DNA of 64,000 nucleotides from Sclerodactyla briareus (GCA_026419785.1 JAODTK010000345.1:1-64000); one strand, 5' to 3'; positions 1-12,779 are shown, counted from the stretch's first letter. Notes: generated from the letters alone by a model not told the origin. A program made the numbers and translations.

Positions 1-2109
1 GAAAATGTCAAAAATGAATAGAGAAAACCGTGACGAGGGGGGGGGGGTGGGGGGTTTGGGAGTGCTACGGAATGGCAATCCATGCACAAATACACCTCAT
101 GTCTGAATTAGGCGATCCAATGCCCCAATTAGAAAGTGCCACAAAAACCAACCGATTCAGGACTACCTGAAAGACGAAAGGATTGGCGAATCCTATGGCA
201 AGAAACAAAGTGGAAATTGTACCAGCTCTTTATGGGCAAACAAGACATGTTTGACTTGAAACAAGGCGATCGTCCAAGAAGTGTTCTGCCTGGTTGCACG
301 ATCCGTGGTTTGTGATTAGTTCATACACAAACAACCAACTAGTTCATGCAGCCATCGGTAAGTCAAACGAAACTCACATATTTTCACATAAACACATAAC
401 ACACGTCCCAGGTAAGAAGAGAGGAAAAGAAAAATGTACAGTCTTTTTGTAGGTCTAATCAACCTATAATCAAAGTTCAGAGTTCAAAAGTTAAGAGAGG
501 GTTTGCTTCTGGGCAGCTTATAACAGCAGTAAAATTGTCACAGGAGTCTGTTTAATCGTTCCTCAGCGCTTATTCTAACAGGAGCGATCATAGGATGGAA
601 TTCAAATCAAAATTCATGAAACATCCAAACACATCAGATCCAGAAAATGTTAACAGGACCATACCAAATGAGTTTGGCGAAATTTCTTACCAAGTTGGAA
701 CACCTTGGAAAATTAAGCAAATTAAGGCATATAAATACCCTTTCCTTACTGACCCCTGATGTACTTTAAATGAATCAGGATCAAAGGGGATCAATCTAAG
801 TTTGTGGGATCCAACAAACTTTCAAAAATTGCATAAATTATGCAAAATTACACACATTAAATGACTTCAGTGACCCCTGACTTCACTTTTAAAGTTTTGG
901 GAAACCATGGTAGATCACAACCACCACTTCGTGAAATCTGTCAAACTTGAAAAATTCGCATAAAGTATGCAGATTAAACACTTCATTAGCATAATTTTAG
1001 CTGAAAATATAATCAGTTCATCTACTGTCATTCAGGTCCTATATGCCAAACAGCACTGTAGACATACGGTTCTTGTGTAATCTTGCTCTAACGAGCTTAA
1101 ATAATAATGACAACAAGAATAAGCTAATTACCCCTCTTAATAATGACAGTTTGCTGCCCAAAATACTATCAGATTGTGTACACCCACCCCGGTTGTACAC
1201 ACAAATGTTGTCATAATCGGCCTCACGGTTTGTGGGAGATCCTGCTAACGAGAGAGAGAGAAGTGTGACATACACACACACCCAACACACACACACACAA
1301 CACACACACGCCACACACAAACACAAACACCACACGCCAAAGTGACTACTAAGTCTCTTCCTGAATTTCATTCAGGCATTTTGCGAGACAAATGATGCTT
1401 TCTTGATTCAAGCCATAGGGTTTCTGTATTCTTTATAAGAAAGTATCAAAATTTCAACCCAATCAAACCAAACATTTCGAGCTTCATCGTATTGTACAAG
1501 GATTTCCAACTTTGCCCACTCAACAGACCCCAAAATAAGGCCGCGATGTGGTCATAATTGGGAAACACAAACATACTAAATATAGGCTTACCTTGCAAGT
1601 GAATTTCGACAAAAATATAATTTCTATTCTTGGACAAAATATAACCCCTGATCTACACCAAAAGCAATAGGTTCCCTGTACCCCCAGTAGAAAGCTAGCA
1701 AAAGAACTTCAGCGTGATTGGACAATTCTGGATTTAATTGTGTTTATAAGGTGTTCTTGGACCGCTAACCTGACCCTGAATCATGATGACTCATTATGGG
1801 GAACAATATACCAAGTGTAAAGCTTCATCAACTCAGGACTAGATCAAGGTATCAGTTCACAAGCAAGGTGTCACTGTAAGCATTCACACTAGTAACACGA
1901 ACGGACATGGCTGCATAGAATGCTCTGACTTCGTCACGGAAGCAAAAAAGAGGCCATCGGGAACGGTCGCTACTATTCGAAGAACGGAATTCTTGAACTC
2001 ACCTTGGTTATGTCGGAGTGGACAGTACTGGGATGGTTGTGATCGCCATTGGGCTCATTGGAACTACGCAGCTCCGTCACGAGTAAACAGTTCCAACTTC
2101 CTCTGGGGA
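1..2109. other. Non-coding DNA with composite-repeat fragments and CA-rich run
   Basis: No exon is recognised. An imperfect CA run lies at 1262-1326. From about 1640 to 1930 the sequence carries the right-hand part of the composite repeat, including its end motif (GGCTGCATAGAATGCTCTGA followed by CTTCGTCACGGAA). A start-like piece lies near 170-270. A G run sits at 41-50. Confidence 0.6.
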
Positions 2110-3745
2110 GGAATAAGAACAAAAACAAGGAAGTGATTACGTTCCTGTAAAAACATACAATAAATAAATGACAACTTCTAAATATACGGATTTGGGAAAT
2201 CATAGAAAGGGACTAAGAACCAAAACAAGAAAGCATGATACAGTACTGTCAAAACATACAATCAATAAAGACAACTCTAAAATAGGAATTTTGGGAAATC
2301 ATCGAAAGGAATAAGACCAAAACAAGAAGAAAGCATGATTACAGTATGTTCAAAAATACAATCAATAAAGACAACCAAACTAGGAATTTTGGGAATCTGA
2401 AAGGAATACGAACCAAAAAAAGAAGCAGGTTACAGTACGTCAAAACATACAATAAATAAGACAACTAAAATAGGCAATTTTGGGAATATAGAAAGAACTA
2501 GATCAAAAACAAGTAAGCATGATTACAGTACTGTCAAAACATACAATAAATAAATGACAACGAAAAAAGGAATTTGGGAAATATAGAAAGGAATAAGAAC
2601 CGAAGCAGGAAAGCTATGATTACAGTACGTCACAACATACAATCAATAAAAGGACAACTAAATAGCAATTTGGGAATCATAGAAAGGAATAAGAACCAAA
2701 ACAAGTAAGCATGATTACAGTACTGTCAAAAGTACAATGAAAATAAATGGACAAACAAAAATATGAATTTTTGGGAAATCATAGAAAATATAAGAACCAA
2801 AACAAGAAAGAATGATACGTCCTTCAAAACATCAATAAATAAAGAAAACTATAATAGAAATTCTGGAAAATCATACGAAAAGGAATAGACCAAAACAAGT
2901 AAGCTGAACAGTACTGTAAAAAAATACAATAAATAAATGACAACAAAATAGGAATTCTAGAATCAACAGAAGAATTAAGAACCAAAACAGAAGTGATTAC
3001 AGTACTGTCAAAACATACATAAATAAATGACAACTAAAATAGGAATTCTGGGAAAGAACTCATAGAAAGGAATAAGACCAAAACAAGTCCGCATGATTAC
3101 AGGAACTGTCAAAACATTACAATAAATAAAGACAAATAAAATAGGAATTTTGGGAAATCATTAGAAAGGAATAAGAACTATAAACAAGGAAAGAATGTTA
3201 CAGTACTGTCAAACATCACTAAATAAATGAAACTCAAAAGGAATGTTTGGGAAATCATAGAAAGGAATAAGAACCAAAACAAGGAAGCATGATTACAGTA
3301 CTGTAAAAACATACAATAAATCAAATGAAAATAAATAGGAATTCTGGCAATCGAGAAAAGCGAATAAGAACCAAAACACGTAAGATGATTACGACACTGT
3401 CCAACATTACAATAAACTAAATTGAAAAACCTAAAAATAGGAATTTTGGGAATCATAGAAAGGAAAATAAGAACCAAAACAAGAAAGATGATACAGTAAT
3501 GTCAAAACATTACAATAAATAAATGACAACTAAAAATAGGATTTTGGAAATAATAGAAAGGAATAAGAACCAAAACAGAAAGGCATGCTACCGCTACTGT
3601 CAAAACCTACAATAAAATTAAGAAACTAAAATAGGAATTCGGGGAAAATCAGAGAAAGGAATAAGAACTCTAAACAAGTAAGATGATTACGTACTGTCAA
3701 AACATACAATAAATTAAAATGGACAACTAAAATAGGAATTTTGCA
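2110..3745. repeat. 98-bp minisatellite, about 16 copies
   Basis: The unit contains GGAATAAGAACCAAAACAAG, CATGATTACAGTACTGTCAA and AAATAGGAATTTTGGGAAAT. Copies differ mostly by one-base losses, in keeping with deletion-prone sequence. No coding function is seen. Confidence 0.95.
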
Positions 3746-6639
3746 TCCAAGCATTAATAACAAGCAAGTACCAAAATAGTAAACTTAAAGCATGATTAGA
3801 GTACTGTTATAAAACCGCTAGTAAAGGTCAATGGTCATGTAATATGACTGGACTTTGGTACTTTCTATGTATTTGATTAGGACAGCCGGAGCGCAACACA
3901 ATTCCAAGCCTATTCAGAGGTTGCAATAAGCACGATCAGATTGCAAATTGCCTAGTGAATTAAGGGGGGGAACCACAGGATCCCACTAATAAAAAGTCAA
4001 TGTAAAACATTGTATCAAACAAACTATGAATAGGATACCAATAGACACCAAATCAAATAATTAACAAAATATTGCACAATATCTCTCACAGATCTTTCTA
4101 AAGAGAATACCGCTCCTTGTCGTCTCTCTGTCATCATGTGCAAAAATGCAGCAATCACAGTGTGGGTCCGGATGAGTCTTTGCTTCTTTATAAGGGTTCT
4201 CCCCCCCCTCTAGGGTTAACCCTAACCCATTTCTGACAATAAAAAACATTCCGTTGAGGGGGAAATGGTCGGGTGGGAATGTCCGGGTTGGAATTGTCCG
4301 GCAACCGGTTAGAACATTTCAAGCCCGGGGTCATATAACAGAGACCTTCCAACCAGCATAGACAGGTGAAGAAATTACATAAGGCTATTCCCATTTGTCT
4401 CTTGCTGAGTTTCAGGGGAGTTATGTCATTACGGATGGAGGAGGTGAGATGCAAGATCACTCATACACCTCTACACAGTAATGCTGCAACTTTACTCTCA
4501 AGAACAAAAAGACGGTATAGATTGTTTACGATGCATCTTTGAATGCAGAGTCTGCAGTCACATTGAACGGAGGAGGGGCCAGTGGCCGCAAAAGGATTAC
4601 TGACATAAGGACACAATATGTACACGCGACCATGGACTTACTGTCACAAATGTGTATTCCCATATACTGTCTCTACAGTGATCGTTACTAGTTCGTTCTT
4701 TCTAGCGGGCAATACTGCGTTGATAGCGACACACTCCTCTCGGGAGCAACCTTGGAGAATAAACAAAAGAAAAGCAAATAGGTTCACAGAGCAAAACTGC
4801 GTGTGAATGTCTCTACATTCTATACGCACTTGGCTTTAGGCAACCCTGAATGAAAGGGAAGCAATACTGACTGATCGCTGGTGAGTGCCACTGCGGGTGT
4901 TGCAGCTTCTGATTGGAGATAAATTGAACATTCAAACTGTCTTTACCAAAGTAGAATGCCATAACTCATTATAGAAAACATCAGGAGTACACAAAAAATA
5001 TCGGATTCATCAGAAATCACTGGCGATCAAGATGAACAAAAAAAAAACCAATGAAGGCCCTATTGTTGTAAATAGCTCCGATTCTAGGACTCTTGGGATC
5101 AATGAAAGTTACCTTGACTGTCGGGACATCATAATTCTAACAGTTGAGACTTAAAAGGAGCATCCGCCATTACAATGGTCATCCACCCTTCCCTCTACAC
5201 TCATCATTTCACCCATCCCATCTCAAGGACTGTACATCTATCCAATCACATCCACACACGCCAACCAAGCCAAACAACCCACCACATACAAATATCATCT
5301 TAACTGACCATAGTAGCAGAGAATGACACAAGGAATTAGGGTATGCAACATTCCTCAATACGTCATCTGCATGTCCACCCGTCATTGGTCATATCAATTC
5401 TATCATTTTGTATCTGCTCAATCGCACCATCCATTTTATCCAGTCCACTATCATATACAGGTTAATCACCTAGGCCGTCCAAACACTTCAATGGCTCCTT
5501 CATTTCCACACCTTCATCGATCATCCACTCATCCCATCGATGCATTTTCACACCCACCCCCCACAAACCAACCACCAAGCCATCCCATCTATACTTCTCT
5601 TACAGTGGGAATGACCATAGGAAAGGAGGGACCTGCTGGTTTGTTAATTACGGACAATTTTCAAAGGAGAGCAGCATAGAGGAGACCAAAACTACTATCT
5701 CTAAAGTGAGCAACATCGGCTTACCAGTTCCCTGTCGCCATCTCCAGATGGGATGAAAATATCTGTGAGGAAGACCCCCTGGCCCCACTACCGATGTGGA
5801 GTGGTAGTAGTGTAGGAGACTACCTTATCCTCTGTTCTGCAGAGTTCCAGAACAGTGGTCGATCACAGGAACCCTGGCTTCTCATTCAATCTGAGAAGAG
5901 GACACGAATAGTGTGAATGTACTGCCTGGTATGAAAACAAAAAAAAAACAAGCAGCTGGTCGCTCAAAAACTCGTTCAGTGCATAGGTGACTATTTGTTG
6001 AACTTCACCCCTGTCTCCGGATCACGCCACTGGCTACACTGCACTCTTTCGAAAGCTCGGCCACACGCCAAACATTCCGAAATTTGAAGATTCAGCAAGG
6101 GCATGTCAAGTTATGTCACTTCACATATGGGTTATTAGGAACTTGATTGACAGGTTCACAGGAAGCATGTGTTAAAAAGCCGCCCCATATCCTACGCAGT
6201 AAGCACGCTACATGGATCTGAAAGGAAAAGAAATAGATAGCATTCCCAACCAGTAGTTCGTGATGAAAATTGTTCTAGGGGGTTCCACCTTTGATTGGAT
6301 TTCTATGGGTATCGAAAGCAAGTAAGGCTCATCAAGGAACCCCATGACAATTGATCTTGGATGAACACGGGCAATGACTCAGCTTCTCTTCTCGACTAGT
6401 GCTCAGAATATACCTAGGCCGGGGTGTAACCAACCCCAAACTGCTTCTCCCGTGACGCCATTTTACGTCTTCTCCGGAAGGGGGACAATCAGTGAATTCA
6501 GGACAACTTGCGTGAATCTGCAGGACTCGAAGTTCAACACAAAAACGGCGCACAGTCTGCCAAACAAGGAATTATTGCAAATGTCTTGTAACAAAAACCA
6601 GTGACTCAGGAAGTTCACTGCATACAGCAGAAGACTGAC
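3746..6639. other. Intronic or intergenic DNA, no gene seen
   Basis: No exon, RNA gene or clear element is recognised. A C/A-rich, T-poor stretch with CATCC/CACCC words runs through about 5160-5600 and keeps frames open by composition alone. Confidence 0.5.
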
Positions 6640-6780
6640 GTGAAAGTTCACGACTTGCTGCGGGGGCAGCCACCTAGGGAAAAAAAAAACCGCTTGGGTG
6701 CTGGAATCGAACCCGGAATGTTTGTTCACAAATCGTTGATGCAATTTTTCCTGAAGGATGATGATACCCTAATTCTATAT
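6640..6780 (-). repeat. tRNA-derived SINE fragment
   Basis: On the minus strand GGGTTCGATTCCAGCACC (6698-6715 region) is a perfect RNA polymerase III B box. A T run and CCCTAGGTGGCT follow. The same body follows a B box at 28112 on the plus strand, which makes this a dispersed family. Confidence 0.7.
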
Positions 6781-7560
6781 TAGATAAGTCTCTGTTGTTT
6801 CATCCGATTCCCCATCACAGATGTGGCAAAGGACGAACACATATAGGACGCAAATTCAGCCTAGATCTGAATTTGCCATATTGCACCTCCATTGGACTCG
6901 GAATAGCTGGTGAGGGCATGTACTCGAGGTTTGGATCGGAAGAGTCACCCTCCAGTGGTCACCGAGAGTGACAACACCTCAGCAGAAGAGAGTCAGCAGA
7001 GAGGATTGGGCTGAAGACATTAGCGTAGAGCGGTTTAACAGGTCTGTCAATGCCAGACCTTGCTCTCCACAACGGAGCAAATAGACACAATGGAGATGTA
7101 AATCCCCCGCCCCCCCAACAAATGTTGCCGCACGCAACTGTGTACGGACTGCCAATTGTACAAACACATACAACTGCAGTCTCCTACAATGAATACGTTT
7201 TCTTGTGGATTACCCCTCTCACACCTGGGCGTGCACCAAATTGGTATGGTCGCTACAAGCGGTTCCTGGCGGTGGGGGTGGAGTACCCAAAAATCCCTGC
7301 AGATTAGCGCTAACCATGGGGAGACATGAGATGTGTGAGAAATTCGGGGACATCGGGTGACAAGGGCGGAGGGGTAAATAGACCCCTCTCATAACGAAGG
7401 GTTCAACACACAATTACATAGACAATGGCTTAGGATTTACAAAATATATCAACAGTATCTATGCATTATCTTGGCATGCCACACTTTGTTCGACATGTAG
7501 TAAAATGGACAAATACCCCAGTCCTGTGTTAGGCGTAGAGTAACAGTAAGAGATTCATAC
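6781..7560. other. No gene seen downstream of integrin exon e10
   Basis: A single-copy-looking stretch with G/C runs. No transmembrane-coding or GFFKR-like integrin exon is recognised on the minus strand. Confidence 0.45.
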
Positions 7561-7673
7561 CCTTAATAGCCTGATGACAAAGAGCAGATCTCCTTAGTTT
7601 GTTCTCCAGGGGACCTCGATGAGGACCTCATAGGTCCAAGGTTGGTAGCAGGCATGGCCACATAGTTGATGAC
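7561..7673 (-). CDS. Integrin alpha subunit, exon e10 (calf-2 domain)
   Basis: The acceptor is TTCTTCAG and the donor is GTATGA. It starts in phase 0 with VINY and, after a one-base step, reads YEVLIEVPWRTN and GDLLFVIRLLR. This matches the integrin calf-2 pattern V-x-N-x-G-x-x-x-x-N-x-x-x-x-I-x-x-P, then D-x-L-F-x-I. An in-frame TAA (plus strand 7594-7596) separates the last two blocks; it may be two compensating indels or a real stop. The intron from e9 is 12.4 kb and contains the Gypsy element, the split composite repeat and the MITE. Membrane and cytoplasmic exons (GFFKR-like) were not found to the left. Confidence 0.7.
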
Positions 7674-7699
7674 CTGAAGAATTAGTGAGTATATAAACC

Positions 7700-8156
7700 A
7701 GAGAGCTAAAATGTTAATTGATTCCTTGAAAACCTGGCAATTCTGAGAAACTTAATGTGATGAACACGTAAGGTCAGACAAACAACAAAGGGAAATTGCC
7801 ACCAAGCTCATATTGCGCAGTATAGACATTTCACACAAATATTTCATATTTTACCAAAGTTGACACCATCTTGACAAAACAATAGGATTCCTGTATTCTT
7901 GATGAGGAGAAAACTACACAATAAAATCAACTTTATCCCGTTTACAGAGGAATTTTCCAAACGTGACCTCTGACCCGACCACAAAACAATGGGATCTGTA
8001 CCCATCATGGAGGGAACGCAATCAAGAATGAGATTATCCATCCTAGATGGAGTTGATTATCATGTGTACGATGCTAACATGCCGAAATTGAAAAATTTCA
8101 CATAAATTTCTCCATTTGTGATCTGATCTACACCAAAAACAAGGGGTTTACTGTAC
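7700..8156. repeat. Composite repeat family, copy B left half (split by the Gypsy insertion)
   Basis: It contains the family start phrase GATTCCTTGA and, at its right edge, CACCAAAAACAAGGGG-TTTACTGTAC. This breaks off exactly at the LTR. The right half resumes at 17874 with GTACTCTTCATAAGA. Confidence 0.75.
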
Positions 8157-9231
8157 TGTCGTTTAGTAATTTGACGACCTCATTCCTTTAACACTAAGCC
8201 GGCTTATTATTTATTTTGGTAATTTAGGATGTTTTCCAGCACACATGGGCTTATCTTCACATAGTCTTAAGAATGTGAGGGCGCTGTCTTTGGTATTCCT
8301 TCTAAGAGCCCACGAGCTAGATGCGCCAATTTAAGTCTGACCGGATAAATTTACGGTCCGATGCTTTGATGTTGTCGAGTGTGTTTGAAGTCGCCAGCTG
8401 TTGACGCTAGTTTCCCAGGCCTCCATTTGTCTGATAATGTTATATTTATTTCTGGTTTTTCTTGGCAAATGTATTTGGCGGCGTTTAATAATAGTAGTCA
8501 GGACAACACCTACACTCTCGTGGTTTTTTCCCCTGGTGTTGTTTGCCGGCCAAATCCTTTTTCCTTGTGACCTCACATACCGTGCCTATTATGTAGGAGT
8601 GCTGCTGACTACCCCACTCTATCTCGAACTCGTGGTAATTCTTGAGGTACAAGCGTTGCCCCATTGGTCAATTTCCACCATTTGTGCTGACGTCGGTATT
8701 AAATATTAGTGTTTTCGTTTTAGTGGACGTGATTGGTCATCTCTCGTCAACGTCAGCACACATGGGCGGAGAATAGGCTCGCAAATGTAAAGCGAAGCAT
8801 TGAATCAGTATACTGGAAAATTGGGGGTGGAGCCATATAAAAGGCATTGCATCGGCGGGTGATAAGAGCTCATTCGACTCAGTCGAGTGGAACGGCTGAA
8901 GTCAAGATCAATTAGGATATAGAGTTAGGAAACCCAGTTAGGAGACAGAACTACTCAATATGTAAGGGGACATTCTGAAAGTTGATCCTTTTGCTTTACG
9001 GGACAATCATCATTTTAAAAATCAGAATGAATCAATAACGTTACCAAGTCCACGGACTCCCTTTCGTATCCATCCAGTTTATTTTATTTTTATGGAAGAA
9101 CATTTAATTTTTAACCCTGAGATGTTGTGGCTACCCAGGACCAGCTAGCTCATCCAACCAGGCGGAAGCCCTATTGGTTGGATCCCCCAAACCTCATCCA
9201 AGGAGCTACCTAAAAGGAGAACTACACGACA
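8157..9231 (+). repeat. 5' LTR of the Gypsy element
   Basis: The LTR begins TGTCGTTTAGT and ends ACGACA, one base before the primer-binding site. It aligns along its length with 16792-17873. The two copies differ by scattered substitutions and many short indels. It holds a CCAAT/CRE cluster and a TATA box (separate entries). The AATAAA polyadenylation signal seen in the 3' copy reads AATAAC here (near 9032). Confidence 0.9.
8661..8842 (+). promoter_or_regulatory. LTR U3 promoter: CCAAT and CRE-like palindrome plus TATA box
   Basis: Two ATTGGTCA motifs (8663 and 8732) bracket a perfect 11-bp inverted pair, TGTGCTGACGT at 8683-8693 and ACGTCAGCACA at 8750-8760. Each arm contains a CRE half/full site (TGACGT). 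ATATAAAA follows at 8835-8842. The same order is kept in the 3' LTR, with small changes. Function as an RNA polymerase II promoter is inferred from motif order. Confidence 0.65.
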
Positions 9232-9232
9232 A

Positions 9233-9250
9233 TGGTGCCGAGACGTGGGG
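9233..9250 (+). other. Primer-binding site of the Gypsy element
   Basis: TGGTGCCGAGACGTGGGG lies one base after the 5' LTR end. A TGG start complementary to a tRNA CCA end is expected for minus-strand priming. I cannot name the tRNA from the sequence alone. Confidence 0.7.
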
Positions 9251-9286
9251 CAAATTTCATGGATGGGAACTTTTATATTTACTCGC

Positions 9287-9434
9287 TTTCATCGAGGGAA
9301 CTTTTTATAACTTTCAACGAGGAACTTTTTATAACTTTCAACGAGGGAACTTTGCAACTTTCAACGAGGGAACTTTTAATAATTTCAACGAGGAACGTGT
9401 CCAACTTTCAACGATGGGAACTTTCTTGAACTTC
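9287..9434 (+). repeat. About six 24-bp tandem repeats in the retrotransposon leader
   Basis: The unit CTTTCAACGAGGGAACTTTT with a short A/T tail repeats six times with small changes. The usual length, 24 bp, is a multiple of three, and the stretch is open in one frame as an eight-residue repeat rich in N, F, G and T. It lies just after the primer-binding site. Confidence 0.75.
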
Positions 9435-9953
9435 GTCTGGGTCTTCGCTACCTGAGGTGGGCCTTGTCTATATCGATTCTGGGGGTTCGTATACAACGCT
9501 ACCGTGGAACTCCATTAATTCACGCTTCTTACGATGAGGGAGTTTGCCATGCTGCTGATCGAGGGTGAGTGAAGATCATCATTTTATAACCTTGCGACAA
9601 GTGCCATCCCCGTAATTTTTTTATTTTTAAGCCAAGTAGTATATTATTACTAGTTTCGACATGTGTTGTAAGGTTAGCAAATTTTCTCGTATATGGTTTA
9701 ATCATGCGTATGCAGTTTACCTGTCGAAAACAGTTTCCCTGTCTTAAACATCATGGCGGACCTCGGGACCGCATTTGCGGAACCTATTTCTTCCCCTCGG
9801 TTTTCAGGGATACACGTTGACGCAGATTTTGGCAGAGCCACTTTCGGGCGTTTTTGATTATGTTTGAACTCACGACTTAATGACCCCGACCACCCTCGTG
9901 AGATTCGGGGTTTGACCCAAATTTCACGCGATCCCTAAAAGGGCAGCTAGAAT

Positions 9954-10860
9954 ATGGATCGAATGGTAAGCATTCGCTATTATCGTACATCTTGCGTGAT
10001 CATTTCCTTGCTAAGGTTTTATCCTAGCACTTCCTCTATTGCCAGTATCACAGGTCATTTCGAGACCTTGCTAATGTCCCCGGAGAAACGCAGAGTCTTC
10101 CTGGCCAAAATTTATAAAACGGCCCTCCTCCAGGCTAATGGTGAGGCCAGAATAGAGACAAGTTTTTTGTCGTCATTGCCTTCGCAATTTAATCGGGCTG
10201 ATGTCCTCCCCTGTAGATGCGCCATTACAGACTTGGTTAAACCCAGGTTTAAGTATTATTTGATCTGAACCCAACTGAAGGACAAATTGTCCTTGGAAGA
10301 TACTTGCTATGGCAAAACAAGCGAGCGATCTTCTTCTAACATCACAACCCCCTCTAAGGGATGAATAAAGGAATTGTTGGTAACAGAATTGGGGAAACCA
10401 AGAAACCAAAATCAACAAGAAAGTGCTGAACGCTCAGCTCTCACTCAAGTCGCACATACACCCCGATCTTAGTCATCGTTATAAGTCCAACTGATGGCCG
10501 CACGTATCAGGGCCCTGGTAACTTTCAACGTCCTACTCCTAGGAAACCACTGATTTGGGTTACAGATGTCATGTCCATGTCACATTGCATGTTTTTGTAG
10601 TTTGAATATGCCACAGTTTTGCGCAGCAGAATGGACGCTTCCTCCTCCCAATCTTCACAATGTGCCATTTTCCTCACCTCTCTTTTTGGTCGCGAACACC
10701 CCCAAACATGGATCCTTGTGTGCAGAATCAGAATATCTTTCATCAAACAGAATTTTCAATAGGGACTTCAATGGCCGGTGCCCGACACTGGGGGTTCTCC
10801 AAAACACACTCCTAAAAAGAAGCTCAATATCTGGGAAATAATGAGTCAGCTTCCATAAAA
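9954..10860 (+). pseudogene. Gag-like region of the Gypsy element
   Basis: An open stretch (9954-10268) contains a helix-like segment, SPEKRRVFLAKIYKTALL, at the position expected for gag. Near 10560-10610 a run of closely spaced Cys and His codons with one frame step could be a CCHC zinc knuckle. The call rests on position between leader and protease more than on sequence. Confidence 0.35.
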
Positions 10861-11600
10861 TTGGATGAAAGAAATTTGCTACAGGAATTCTTGAGGATGG
10901 CAAGATGCGTTTGTTACTTTTTGAATAGTGGAGCACACGATCAATATGTCAGGTCCTGTGTGCTAAATGCTCCACATTTGAAGTCCAAGAAATTAACAAA
11001 GGTAGAACCCGTTCAGTTCAGATTGGGCAATGGTTCATTATATCATTGCAGATACTGATAGTGGAATTGGTTGTCACAATAACCAGAACATAAGTTTCCG
11101 GTTAGTGCTTTAGTTCCTGCCCCGATCTTATAGGTATTGATGTATCCTGGAATCTCCACACCCTTGAAGAGTTACAAGGGGGTGTTAGATTTTTCCACAA
11201 ATTGTTTCCACATCAGATCACGAAAAACTTCGCGGACCTGGGCATAGGCTGACAATCCATCCAGGCCAAACCAAATATGTAAACTTGAGAGTTCGTACTC
11301 CTCCTTTTGCAAGAATGCTGAGTGGTGGCTTATCCCTAATCCTACAAATTTTGTTTTCCAAGCATGTGTCCCTTCCGCCATGTTGGTTTAAAGTGTCGAA
11401 AAGGACGCACCACGTATCTTGTTGAAGAATAATTCCTCTAACCATTTCACCGTAAACTAACATACCAAACCCGTGCTTTATGTAAATTGGGCGGATATAG
11501 TCACAGTCACTCATGAAATTTCCAAGGAGTCGATGTTCACGTAATGAATCATATATACTCACACTGTTTATCTCGGCCAACACCAGTCAGCACGTCATCC
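10861..11600 (+). pseudogene. Retroviral-type aspartic protease region
   Basis: The open stretch 10861-11058 has FLNSGAHDQYV, which resembles the active-site motif (L/F)-D-S/T-G-A with Asn in place of the catalytic Asp. The region to 11600 is the protease C-terminus and linker to reverse transcriptase, with several frame breaks. The Asn may be real or a base error. Confidence 0.55.
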
Positions 11601-11834
11601 AGTCATGTGCCTTATAAATTCTGAAAATCACATGGGACTCCACCACCTAATTCATAGTCCCAGTGAATTAATAAATCGGGATTGACCTCCGGAGATCTAA
11701 TTTGGAACGTTACCCCCATTTAGACACCATGACCCTGTTGTTGCCATGACCTTCTGAAGAATAATCAAAAAGGGACCATTGAATTTAGAGAAAAGCATCC
11801 TGATGATTCAAGAAAAGAAAGTTCTTGACATGTT

Positions 11835-12750
11835 TTGGATTATCGTGAACCTTCTCCTTGTATGGCGAGTTGTCAAGCTTTTCCTGATTTTGAGGCAGAC
11901 ATAACGTTGACAAACGATGAACCATTTTTCATCCGTCCCTATAGGTTATCTGAAGATGACAAACGGGTTGTGTCAAATACTAGACAAGTTGGTCAGATTA
12001 TGTATTTTGGCTGTGGGTCATCAATCATAACCCCCTCGCTGTGGGGGGGGGTTTCCTCATTTCTAAAAAGGGAACAAAGGGGAATAAGCGAGTGTTACGG
12101 ACTTCAGATACCAACCTTAATTATAGAATCAAGCAAATTGATCATCCTCCCTCTTCTTGATGAGACGTTGTATACTATAGTTAAGTCAGGAGCTCAAGTA
12201 TTGAGCGTTCTTGATCTGAAATCTGCGTTCTTCTGTCTGCCCTTAGGTTATAAGGCACAACAATACACTGGAATAACTTCTCATTACGGTGGGAAACTTA
12301 TTACTGACAAACGAGCCCCAGGGTCTAAATCGTCTCTCATCCTGCCATATTTTCAGGCTAAAATAGATGATGTGTTGGCAACTATCCCAAACTCTGGAAT
12401 TCTGTGTTGCACATCATGACGATATAATTTGTTACAGTAGGGAGAACAGGTCTCATCCGCAACATCTCGAGCAAATCTTTTGAACTTGGTGGCGACATGG
12501 GTTGAAAATTTCTACAAAGAATGGTGCCCTTTTAGAAGAAAGTGGTTTATATGGGTCATGTTGGTATTCATTACGATGAAGGCCATGGCTTTTGTACAGC
12601 CACTTCCAGCATATGTAGATCCATCAGTGACACTCCACGTACCCCAGCATAGTTTACAGGCTGTTAGACGGTTTGTGGGAGCAGTGAACTATGTGTCTCA
12701 GTTCTTTCCTCTTCCAAGAAGTACTGAACCCCTACATCAAAACTGAGTAG
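11835..12750 (+). pseudogene. Reverse transcriptase of the Gypsy element, frames broken
   Basis: Ty3/Gypsy RT blocks appear in order. An acidic start leads to FFIRPYRLSEDD (rPYR block, about 11930). Then come an xVTDFR-like block near 12090, PLLDETLYTIVKSG, VLSVLDLKSAFFCLPL (the lDlksgy block) and YTGITSHYG. A DDIICYSREN block follows near 12418 in the next frame; it is preceded by HH rather than YM or YV. The thumb AVRRFVGAVNYVSQF closes at 12700. At least three frame changes occur. A GGGGGGGG run at 12044 is one likely site of an assembly indel. Confidence 0.88.
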
Positions 12751-12779
12751 GAACGTAATCTTTCCTTGTGGCCCAGTGA

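Noticed and set aside
5144..5679. Two adjacent plus-strand frames rich in His, Pro and Ser
   Set aside because: They result from C/A-rich composition (CATCC and CACCC words).
5695..5860. Minus-strand stretch DIFIPSGDGDREL before GTAAGC as a possible integrin tail exon
   Set aside because: It does not match the calf-2 end or a membrane segment, and the frame upstream is closed.
11218..11583. 121-codon minus-strand frame inside the Gypsy element
   Set aside because: It is antisense to the protease-RT linker and has no motif of its own.
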